NCBI RefSeq assembly: GCF_009996735.1
Contig: NZ_JAACYI010000003.1
Span: forward strand, 178,895 to 242,894
DNA from: Cellulomonas sp. APG4
GTDB taxonomy: Bacteria > Actinomycetota > Actinomycetes > Actinomycetales > Cellulomonadaceae
DNA: 64,000 nucleotides
Direction of reading: 5' to 3'
Shown: positions 54,284-64,000 of the stretch, one piece after another
Layout: every line of letters begins with the position of its first letter
How positions within the stretch are numbered: position 1 is the stretch's first letter
Notes under the pieces: model-generated
The model's database searches: none
Told to the model about the DNA's origin: nothing
What the model saw: the letters and a program-made list of their open reading frames with translations, nothing else
Position numbers and translations under genes: made by a program

Positions 54284-55276
54284 TCAGTCGCGGGCGGCCC
54301 GCGCGATCCGTAGGACCGCGCGCTCGACGGCGAAGACGGGATCGCGGCCCGCGCCCTTGACCTCGGCGTCCGCCTGGGCGACAGCCGTGATCGCCGCCGC
54401 CAACCCCTCCGGGGTCCAGCTCGCGAGCTCGCGTCGGGCCTTGTCGACCTGCCAGGGGGCGAGCCCGAGGTCCCGGGCATCCATACCGCGCCCCCGTGCG
54501 GCCGCGACCTTCGCGAGCGTGCGCAGGCGCACCGCCAGGGCTGCGACCAGCGGGACCGGGTCGGTGCCCGTGGCGAGGGCGTGCCTCAGCAGGGCCACGG
54601 CGTCGCCCGCCCTGCCCTCGGCGGCGGCATCGGCGACCTTGAAGCCGGTGGCCTCGACGCGGCCTCCGTAGTAGCGCGCCACGAGCTCGGCCGAGATGGG
54701 GCCGGTGCTGTCGGCGACGAGCTGCTGGCACGCCGCGGCCAGCTCGCGCAGATCCGCTCCGCATGCCTCGAGCAGGGCGCGCATCGCGGCGGGCTCGGCC
54801 CGACGTCCTGCGCGACGGAGCTCCGCGCCCGCGAACGCGAGCTTGTCGGCGTCCTTCTTGAGGGGGTCGCACGCGACCTGTACCGCGCCGGCGGCCCTGA
54901 GCGCGTCGAGCGCCTTCTTGCCCCGCACACCGCCGCCGTGCCGTACGACGAGCACCACCTCGGGAGCAGGGTCGGCGGCGTACGCCACGACGTCGTCGAG
55001 CGCCGCCTCCGTCCCGGACTGGAAGTCCTCGACCACGACCACGCGCGGCTCGTCGAACAACGAGGGGCTCGCCACCACACGGAGCCGTCCGGGCAGGTAC
55101 GACGCCGCCTCGAGCCGGGTGACCTCGACCTCGGGGTCGCGCGCACGCGCCTGGGCCACGAGGCCGTCCACGGCTCGCTCGGCGAGCAGGCTCTCCGAGC
55201 CGTGGACGAGGACCAGGGGGGCGAGCTCGACCTGGTCCCAGGCGAGGGCCGAGGGGGCGCGTCGTGCGGGGGGCAT
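54284..55276 (-). CDS. holA: DNA polymerase III subunit delta
   Basis: 330 residues from ATG 55276 (a GTG at 55306 would add 10 residues). LVLVHGSESLLAERAVDGLV opens the AAA+-like N-terminal domain, and PRVVVVEDF, LLVRHGGGVRGKKALDAL and DPVPLVAALAVRLRTLAKVA are family landmarks. Delta opens the beta clamp in the clamp loader. It follows comEC by 39 bp, the usual comEA-comEC-holA order. Confidence 0.9.
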   Translation of the reverse strand: MPPARRAPSALAWDQVELAPLVLVHGSESLLAERAVDGLVAQARARDPEVEVTRLEAASYLPGRLRVVASPSLFDEPRVVVVEDFQSGTEAALDDVVAYAADPAPEVVLVVRHGGGVRGKKALDALRAAGAVQVACDPLKKDADKLAFAGAELRRAGRRAEPAAMRALLEACGADLRELAAACQQLVADSTGPISAELVARYYGGRVEATGFKVADAAAEGRAGDAVALLRHALATGTDPVPLVAALAVRLRTLAKVAAARGRGMDARDLGLAPWQVDKARRELASWTPEGLAAAITAVAQADAEVKGAGRDPVFAVERAVLRIARAARD

Positions 55277-55315
55277 GCGCACCAGCCTGCCACGCACGTG
55301 CGTCACGCCGGGGCG

Positions 55316-57772
55316 CTACGACCCCGCCGGGCACGACGCGTGCACGGCGAGCCCAGCGGGGTCGGCGGCGAGCACGACGTCCCCGCACTCGTGGGTGCTC
55401 AGGACGAGGGCGCCGACCCGCGCGTAGAGGTCCACCGCCTGCGGTGACGGGTGCCCGTAGTCGTTGTCGGCGCCGGCACTCACGAGCGCCACCCGTGGGG
55501 AGAGCCACTCCGCGAGCGCGGCCGACTGCCGCGCCGAGCCGTGGTGCGCGACCTTCACGATCTCCGCGGGTGTCGCGCGGCCCCGCGCGGTGAGCGCGGC
55601 GAGCAGCCGCTCCTGGGCCGGCGGCTCGAGGTCCCCCAGCGCGAGGACGCGCACGTCCCCGAGGTCGAGCAGCACGACGACGCTCGCGTCGTTCACGTCG
55701 CCCGACGACGCTGCGGGCACGCGCGCCGACGGCGGTCCGAGCACCTCCCAGCCCACGTCCCCCGCACGCCCCGCGCCGAGGACCGGCAGGCGCCCCGCCG
55801 GACCACCCGGATCCCCTACCGTGCTCGCGTCTGCGCCGGTGGCGAGCCCGACGGCCACCGGCACGCCCGACGCGCGCAGCGCCGCGACGTCGGCAGCGCC
55901 GTTCCCGTCGACCGCGACCGGGCTGACGACCACCTGGCGCACCTGCCGTCCGGCGACGGCGGCCCGGAGGCCGCCCACGTGGTCGGCGTGCGGGTGGGTG
56001 AGGACGAGCAGGTCGAGGGTCCGTACGCCGAGCGCGTCGAGGCAGCGCCCGACCGAGTCGTCCGGCCCGGTGTCCACGAGCACGGCCGACGACGGACCCG
56101 AGCGCACCACCAGCGCGTCGCCCTGCCCGACGTCGCACGCGACCACGTCCCACCCCGCGACCGGTCGTCCCGCGACGGCCCCACGCAACGGGAGGAGCAC
56201 CAGGCAGAGCGCGACGACGCAGGCACCCACCCGCGCGGTGCGCGCGGCCCGACCACCGCGCGGCGCGAGCACACCGGCGAGGAGCACCGCGGTGGCCGAG
56301 CCCAGCAGCACCGCTCCCCCGGCACCCTCGGGCCACGGGACCGAGGCACCCGGGAGGCCCGCGAGACCTCGGGCCACGAGCGCGATCCACGCGGTCGCCC
56401 ACGAGGCGCACCATGCGACGACGGCGGCGACCCCCGGCGCCCACGGCGCGACGAGCGTCGCCGCGACACCCAGCACCGTGGCGGGGACGAGCGCCGGGCC
56501 CGCGAGGAGGTTGGCCGGCACCGCGTAGGTCAGCAGGGCCGGCTCGAGCAGCACGAGGACGGGCGCGCACACCAGCTGGGCGGCGGCCGGGACGGCGACC
56601 GCGAGCGCCCCCGCCCGCGGGACGGTGCCCTCGACGCGTCGCACGAGCGCGGGTGCCAGGAGCACGATCGCGGCTGTCGCGAGCACCGACAGGACGAAGC
56701 CGTACTCGCGCGACAGCCAGGGGTCGCACACGAGCAGGACGACGACGGCGGTCCCGAGTGCGGCGACCGAGCGGGCGGGGCGGCCCAGCACGAGCGCGAA
56801 GGTCGTGACACCACCCATCACCGCGGCGCGCAGCACGCTCGGCTCGGGATGGACGAGCAGCACGAACCCGCCCATGACGGCCGCGGTGACCACGGCCCGC
56901 AGCGGCGCGGGCCAACGGAGCAGCGCGGTCAGCCCGAGCGTGACCACCGCGATCACCGAGAAGTGCCCGCCGGAGACCGCCGTGATGTGCGTGAGGCCGG
57001 TGACGCGCATGTCCTCCGCGAGATCCGCCGGGAGCCGACGGGTGTCGCCGATCGCCGCCCCGGGGACGAGCCCGCGGGCGTCGGGGGTCAGGTGCTCCGT
57101 CGCCGCCAGGAGAGCGCTGCGCAGCCGGTGCACGCGCGCATTGGCGCCCTGCGGTGCCTTCTCGACGACGACGACGTGCGCCACGACGAGCGCGGCCGCG
57201 CGGTCGGCGGCGTCCGTCGGCACGAGCCGGCCGCTCACGCGGACGCGGCTGCCCCACGCCGGGGCCTCGGGTGGCTCGACGCCGTCACCGCCAGGACCGG
57301 TACCGGGGCCCCGATCGCCGTCGGCGCCGCGTGCCCCTTCGACGACGGGCGCGAGCACCACGACCCTCAGGGGACCGACCGCAGCGCGCCCCCGGGCCTC
57401 CAGGCCTTCCACGACGAGCTCGAAGCGCACCTGCACGGCCCGGCCGGGCCGGGGCGTCACGAGGACGGGCTCGGAACGCACCACCCCGGTCAGGGTCGCG
57501 ACCGCCCCCGCGCGCACGTCGGCGTCCACGGCGTCGCGCGGGCCGGCCTGGACGGCGTACGACGTCAGCACCACGGCCGTCGTCGCGAGCACCAGGCCGA
57601 CCACCGGCGCGCCACCCCACCGCCACGCCCGGGCGAGCAGGACGAGCGCGCTCACGGCCGCGAGCGCGGCCGTGACGTACGTCCACCGTGCGGACGCACC
57701 GAGCACGAGGCCCGCGACCAGCCAGGCGGCCGCCGCGGGAGCCACCGTGCGCAGGTCGAGGCCGTCGCTCAC
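55316..57772 (-). CDS. comEC: DNA uptake channel protein ComEC
   Basis: 818 residues. N-terminal OB-like outer domain, then the Competence membrane domain (AVSGGHFSVIAVVTLGLTAL, HPEPSVLRAAVMGGVTTFAL) with about ten helices, and a C-terminal metallo-beta-lactamase domain (CDVGQGDALVVRSG, LTHPHADHVGG, VAHHGSARQS). It translocates single-stranded DNA across the membrane in transformation; the beta-lactamase part may degrade the other strand. Starts with GTG overlapping comEA (GTGA). Confidence 0.93.
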   Translation of the reverse strand: MSDGLDLRTVAPAAAAWLVAGLVLGASARWTYVTAALAAVSALVLLARAWRWGGAPVVGLVLATTAVVLTSYAVQAGPRDAVDADVRAGAVATLTGVVRSEPVLVTPRPGRAVQVRFELVVEGLEARGRAAVGPLRVVVLAPVVEGARGADGDRGPGTGPGGDGVEPPEAPAWGSRVRVSGRLVPTDAADRAAALVVAHVVVVEKAPQGANARVHRLRSALLAATEHLTPDARGLVPGAAIGDTRRLPADLAEDMRVTGLTHITAVSGGHFSVIAVVTLGLTALLRWPAPLRAVVTAAVMGGFVLLVHPEPSVLRAAVMGGVTTFALVLGRPARSVAALGTAVVVLLVCDPWLSREYGFVLSVLATAAIVLLAPALVRRVEGTVPRAGALAVAVPAAAQLVCAPVLVLLEPALLTYAVPANLLAGPALVPATVLGVAATLVAPWAPGVAAVVAWCASWATAWIALVARGLAGLPGASVPWPEGAGGAVLLGSATAVLLAGVLAPRGGRAARTARVGACVVALCLVLLPLRGAVAGRPVAGWDVVACDVGQGDALVVRSGPSSAVLVDTGPDDSVGRCLDALGVRTLDLLVLTHPHADHVGGLRAAVAGRQVRQVVVSPVAVDGNGAADVAALRASGVPVAVGLATGADASTVGDPGGPAGRLPVLGAGRAGDVGWEVLGPPSARVPAASSGDVNDASVVVLLDLGDVRVLALGDLEPPAQERLLAALTARGRATPAEIVKVAHHGSARQSAALAEWLSPRVALVSAGADNDYGHPSPQAVDLYARVGALVLSTHECGDVVLAADPAGLAVHASCPAGS

Positions 57773-58698
57773 CCCGCGCGCACCAGGTCGCGCACGTCGG
57801 CGAGGAGCGCAGGCCCGATCCCGCTGACCTCGACGAGCTCGTCGACCGAGCTGAAGCGTCCGTTCTGCTCACGCCACGCGACGATGCGCTCCGCCAGGAC
57901 GGGGCCCACGCCCGGCAGCCCGTCGAGCGCCTCCGCGTCGGCCGAGTTCAGGTCGAGCGGACCGACCTCTCCCCCGCCGACGGTCGGCACGGCGGACGCC
58001 ACCTCCTCGCCCTCGGCGGGCACCACGACCTGCTCCCCGTCGACGACGGGACGTGCGAGGTTCACCCCGGCGAGCACCGCGGCCGGGGTGACACCACCGG
58101 CCGCCTCGATCGCGTCGGCCACCCGCGCGCCGTCGGGCAGCTCGACCAGGCCGGGCGCCGTCACCTCGCCGACGACGTGGACCACCACCGGCGGACCGGA
58201 CCGCCCCTCGTGGTCCTCCACCGGTGGCGCGCCGTCGTCGGTCCCCTGGGCGTCGCCCTCCGTCGCGACGCCCGCACCCTCGGTCCCACCGTCCCGCTCA
58301 GGCGCGGCCGAGTTCGTCGCGCTACCTGCGTCCGGGAGGACCACGGCCGGCGCCTCTCCTCCCGGCAGGCCCCCGACACCCACGACCACGAGGCCGAGCA
58401 GGACCACGAGGCCGAGAGCCGCCGTGACGGCGACACGGCGGCTCGGAAGCCAGCGCCGGTCGTCGACGCGCGGCGCGCCGACGGCGTGCTCGAGTCCGAG
58501 CGGGTGGCCGTGCGCGGCGGTGTAGGTGCTCATGGCGGCGGTGAGGGCACGGGCGCGCAGGCCGGTGCCGGCGGTCTGCCGCCCTGTGACGGCCGGCTCG
58601 GTCACCGGCGACGTGTCCGGTACGCGCGCGACGCCGGGCCCCCCGTGAGGTGCGAGGTCCCCGAGCCGACGGGCGACCGTGGGTTCTGGTCGTGGCAC
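57769..58698 (-). CDS. comEA: DNA-binding competence protein ComEA
   Basis: 309 residues. A cytoplasmic N-terminus of about 85 residues, one membrane helix (VAVTAALGLVVLLGLVVVGV), an acidic Gly/Glu linker, an SLBB domain (about 170-230; VHVVGEVTAPGLVELPDG) and a helix-hairpin-helix DNA-binding tail (LNSADAEALDGLPGVGPVLA, FSSVDELVEVSGIGPALL). It captures DNA outside and hands it to ComEC. TAGCGT at 58705-58710, 6 nt before the GTG, suggests a leaderless start. Confidence 0.92.
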   Translation of the reverse strand: MPRPEPTVARRLGDLAPHGGPGVARVPDTSPVTEPAVTGRQTAGTGLRARALTAAMSTYTAAHGHPLGLEHAVGAPRVDDRRWLPSRRVAVTAALGLVVLLGLVVVGVGGLPGGEAPAVVLPDAGSATNSAAPERDGGTEGAGVATEGDAQGTDDGAPPVEDHEGRSGPPVVVHVVGEVTAPGLVELPDGARVADAIEAAGGVTPAAVLAGVNLARPVVDGEQVVVPAEGEEVASAVPTVGGGEVGPLDLNSADAEALDGLPGVGPVLAERIVAWREQNGRFSSVDELVEVSGIGPALLADVRDLVRAG

Positions 58699-58704
58699 GC
58701 ACCG

Positions 58705-58710
58705 ACGCTA
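58705..58710 (-). promoter_or_regulatory. -10 box of comEA-comEC-holA, leaderless type
   Basis: Minus-strand TAGCGT, then CGGTGC, then GTG at 58698. Confidence 0.5.
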
Positions 58711-58793
58711 GGGCGACGGGCGACGGCGGATCGCCGGGGGCCGCGCCTCCTGGGGACCCAGGCTGCGGGCCGGGCCTGTGGAGGCCCGGCGGT

Positions 58794-59648
58794 TCACGCG
58801 TCCGCGGTCACCACCGCGAGCAGACCCGGACCCACGTGCGCGCCGATGACGGCGCTCACCTCGACCTCGTGCACCGCGCGCACGGGCAGTCCGGCGGCCG
58901 TGATCCGCTCAGCGACGTCGGCGGCGAGCTCAGGAGCACCGAGATGGTGCACCGCGACCTCGGACGGCCCTCGGCGTGCCAGGTCCTCGAGCACCAGCTC
59001 GACCACACGTGCCCGGGCCCGACCCGAGGTGCGGACCTTCTCGACGAGCTCGAGCCGCCCGTGCCGCACGCCGAGGACCGGCCGCAGGCCGAGGACCGAT
59101 CCGACAGCGGCGGCCACCGGGCCGAGCCTCCCGCCCCGGCGCAGGTGCTCGAGGGAGTCGACCGCGAAGAGCACCCGGCTGCCGGCGGCGCGGCGCTCGG
59201 CGGCCCGAGCGGCCGCGGCTCCCGTGCCCTCGGTGCGCGCCGCCGCGAGCGCGGCGAGGCCGAGGCCCATGCCGACCGTCCCCGAGTCCACGACGTGCAC
59301 GGGCACGCCGGACCCCTGGGCCGCCGTGCGCGCCGAGGTCACGGTGCCCGAGAGCTCGGCCGAGAGGTGGACGGACACGATCTCGCGGGCCCCGCGCGCC
59401 GCGACGCGTGCGTACGCCCGCGCGAAGGCCTCCGGCCCCGGCTGCGACGTGGTGACGCGCTCCCCCGCGCGGAGCGCCGCGACCAGCCTCGCGGGGCTCA
59501 GGTCGACGCCTTCACGGTGCGCGACACCCCCGATCACCACCTGCAGGGGGACGACGACGATCTCTGCCGCCTCCGCGAGGGCGGCGGGCAGCGACGCGGT
59601 CGAGTCGGTGACGACCGCGCACCGTGAGCTCGCCGCCATCGCCGTCAC
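58794..59648 (-). CDS. DegV-family fatty-acid-binding protein
   Basis: 284 residues. CAVVTDSTASLPAALAEAAE, VTTSQPGPEAFARAYARV, IVSVHLSAELSGTVTSARTA and VDSGTVGMGLG are the DegV signatures around the bound fatty acid carboxylate. Relatives (FakB) present fatty acids to FakA kinase. Starts at GTG 59648 (or ATG 59639), 6 bp after leuS, so probably co-transcribed with it. Confidence 0.9.
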   Translation of the reverse strand: MTAMAASSRCAVVTDSTASLPAALAEAAEIVVVPLQVVIGGVAHREGVDLSPARLVAALRAGERVTTSQPGPEAFARAYARVAARGAREIVSVHLSAELSGTVTSARTAAQGSGVPVHVVDSGTVGMGLGLAALAAARTEGTGAAAARAAERRAAGSRVLFAVDSLEHLRRGGRLGPVAAAVGSVLGLRPVLGVRHGRLELVEKVRTSGRARARVVELVLEDLARRGPSEVAVHHLGAPELAADVAERITAAGLPVRAVHEVEVSAVIGAHVGPGLLAVVTADA

Positions 59649-59654
59649 CGACCC

Positions 59655-62576
<2,922 letters not shown>

Positions 62577-62582
62577 CAGCCC

Positions 62583-62588
62583 AGGCTA
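62583..62588 (-). promoter_or_regulatory. -10 box of leuS-degV, leaderless type
   Basis: Minus-strand TAGCCT, then GGGCTG, then GTG at 62576. Confidence 0.55.
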
Positions 62589-62632
62589 CCGGCGCGCGGG
62601 GGCCGGTCCGCGCGCACGTCCCACGCCCGGCG

Positions 62633-63733
62633 TCACCGCGCGGAGCGGTACTCCGCGGTGATCGGGCACTGGAACGGGTCGCGCGCCGCGAGACCCACCC
62701 GGTTGAGGTAGCGGATCACGATGCCGTAGGACTGCAGCAGCGTGGTCTCGGTGTAGCGGATGCCGCGCGCCTCGCAGAACTCGCGGACGATCGGCTGCAC
62801 GCGGCGCAGGTGGGGACGGGCCATGTTCGGGAACAGGTGGTGCTCGACCTGGAAGTTGAGCCCGCCGGTGAACGACTCGACGAACCGTCCGCCGCGCACG
62901 TTGCGGCTCATGAGCACCTGACGCCGCAGGAAGTCGATCCGGGCGTCCTTGGGGACGATCGGCATGCCCTTGTGGTTGGGCGCGAAGACCGCGCCCATGT
63001 AGAGGCCGAAGAGCCCGAGCTGGACCCCGAGGAACGCGAGGGCCATCCCCACGGGCATGAGCCAGAACACGAGCGCGAGGTAGCCGCCGAGCCGGAGCGT
63101 GACGAAGGCGATCTCGATCGGACGGCGCTTGACCTCACCGCGCCCGAAGATGGTGCGCACGCCCGAGACGTGCAGGTTGAGGCCCTCGAGCAGCAGCATG
63201 GGGAAGAACAGCCATCCCTGGCGCTGGGTGACCCAGCCGATCACGCCGGTGCGAGCCTTGGGCAGGTCCTCGGTCGAGAAGACGAGGGCGCCGGTCTTGA
63301 TGTCCGGGTCCGCACCCACCTGGTTCGGCTTGGCGTGGTGACGGCTGTGCTTGTGCTGCCACCAGCCGTAGCTCATGCCGGCGTAGAGGTTGGCGATGAC
63401 GAGGCTCGCCCAGTCGTTCCAGCGCCCCGACGCGAAGATCTGCCGGTGGGCCGCGTCATGGCCCAGGAACATCACCTGCCCGAGGACGACGGCGAGCGCT
63501 GCGGCGATGAGCAGCTGCCACCACGAGGCGCCGACGAGGACCATGGCCGTGCCGAGCCCGGCGAGCAGACCCGTGAGCAGGACGAAGCGGGTCCAGTAGT
63601 AGCCGTAGCGGCGCCGCATGAGCCCGGCCTCCTGCACCGTGCGCGTCAGGGCGGTGAACTCGCTCACCTGGCGTTCGCGTGGCGCCCCGCCGGCGCGGGG
63701 CGTGGAGACGGTCGTGGTCGCGGCGTCGCTCAT
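62633..63733 (-). CDS. Membrane fatty acid desaturase
   Basis: 366 residues. The three di-iron His boxes are HDAAH (FLGHDAAHRQ), HSRHH (HKHSRHHAKPN) and QVEHH (LNFQVEHHLFPNMARPH), the QxxHH form seen in front-end/acyl-lipid desaturases. Four membrane helices. No fused cytochrome b5 domain, so it needs separate ferredoxin or other electron donors. It introduces a double bond into membrane lipids, often for cold adaptation. ATG 63733 has AGGA 8 nt upstream. A TAGGTT box (63798-63803) lies about 65 nt upstream. Confidence 0.9.
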   Translation of the reverse strand: MSDAATTTVSTPRAGGAPRERQVSEFTALTRTVQEAGLMRRRYGYYWTRFVLLTGLLAGLGTAMVLVGASWWQLLIAAALAVVLGQVMFLGHDAAHRQIFASGRWNDWASLVIANLYAGMSYGWWQHKHSRHHAKPNQVGADPDIKTGALVFSTEDLPKARTGVIGWVTQRQGWLFFPMLLLEGLNLHVSGVRTIFGRGEVKRRPIEIAFVTLRLGGYLALVFWLMPVGMALAFLGVQLGLFGLYMGAVFAPNHKGMPIVPKDARIDFLRRQVLMSRNVRGGRFVESFTGGLNFQVEHHLFPNMARPHLRRVQPIVREFCEARGIRYTETTLLQSYGIVIRYLNRVGLAARDPFQCPITAEYRSAR

Positions 63734-63896
63734 ACGGTGTCCTGTCGTGCGGGCGGTCGGGAGACGCGGTGCCGGCGGCAGCACATCGGGCTCGGAGAAC
63801 CTACGGCAGCGTAACCTGCGGTCGCCCGCCTGCCCACCCCTCGCGCGCGTCCTGCCCCGTGCGCGCTCCCCCGCGTGTCCCCCGCCGCGCGGTCAC

Positions 63897-63902
63897 TAGG
63901 CT
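63897..63902 (+). promoter_or_regulatory. -10 box of the last gene, leaderless type
   Basis: TAGGCT, then CGGGCC, then ATG at 63909. Confidence 0.5.
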
Positions 63903-63908
63903 CGGGCC

Positions 63909-64000
63909 ATGGCTCCCGACGACGACGTCCCGGCCGATCTCGCGACCGCACGCGCCCGTGCCGAGGCCGCGGCCGCGCGCGCGGCGGCCGCCGCAGCCGC
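63909..64000 (+). CDS. Start of an unidentified gene (cut by window end)
   Basis: MAPDDDVPADLATARARAEA followed by an Ala-rich run to the window edge; 30 codons open. Leaderless start with TAGGCT 6 nt upstream. Too short to assign a function. Confidence 0.5.
   Translation, partial: MAPDDDVPADLATARARAEAAAARAAAAAA

Noticed and set aside
55451..58525. A 1024-codon open frame on the plus strand
   Set aside because: Antisense to comEC and comEA. Highly hydrophilic Arg/Asp/His composition without any domain.

Overview
The window is about 64 kb of very GC-rich DNA. It is packed with short-gap and overlapping genes, many starting with GTG or TTG. Gene content and order (hemW / hrcA-dnaJ-rsmE-hinT-phoH-ybeY-corC-era / leuA / recO-uppS / lepA-rpsT-holA-comEC-comEA-degV-leuS) are those of an actinobacterial chromosome. 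The alpha-glucan uptake cluster, NAD salvage pair and DUF3097/DUF4870 proteins make a Cellulomonas-like member of the Micrococcales the best guess (inference). I see no rRNA, tRNA, insertion sequence, prophage or CRISPR array, and no gene-free stretch longer than about 300 bases.

Layout. 1-5758: a five-gene minus-strand operon with overlapping genes (MoxR-type AAA+ ATPase, unknown, metallopeptidase-vWA protein, unknown, PaaK-like adenylating enzyme cut by the window edge). 5869-8871: NadR-PnuC NAD salvage and a dGTPase. 8950-17780: a maltodextrin locus, with malE-malF-malG-GH13 on the minus strand facing a LacI-type regulator and an alpha-glucosidase. 17789-25958: PQQ-propeller membrane protein, dusB, YibE/F membrane protein, a cNMP/CBS/DUF294 protein with a DEDDh exonuclease, glyS. 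26080-29751: a zinc uptake operon (znuA-znuC-znuB-zur plus a VTT-like protein) under two Zur-box-like dyads. 29754-44362: VOC protein, uppS, recO, rsgA, leuA with a leader peptide, a membrane alpha/beta hydrolase, era-corC-ybeY-phoH, hinT, rsmE, dnaJ and hrcA with a CIRCE element. 44552-48967: DUF3097, DUF4870, hemW, and a MerR regulator with an aldo-keto reductase. 48985-64000: lepA, dodecin, a MazF-like protein, rpsT, an XRE-TPR regulator, holA, comEC-comEA, degV, leuS, a fatty acid desaturase and the start of one more gene.

The most interesting spot is 52425-54276. An HTH-TPR regulator of RRNPP-like build lies beside an otherwise unlisted 41-codon gene (53934-54059) for a small exported peptide ending in GCCKQ, which has a good ribosome binding site and its own terminator. 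The exact 17-bp dyad GTCA-N9-TGAC occurs three times in 500 bp: over the regulator's putative promoter, over the peptide gene's putative promoter, and 168 bp farther upstream. This looks like a self-contained peptide-regulator circuit, possibly cell-cell signalling, and I know of no described counterpart in this group. The second most interesting is the MoxR/vWA/adenylating-enzyme operon at the left edge.

Regulation can be read unusually well here. Many genes start exactly 6 nt after a TANNNT -10 box, so their mRNAs are probably leaderless. Other visible signals are Zur, CIRCE, MerR-type and MalR-type operators, and a Leu-rich leader before leuA.
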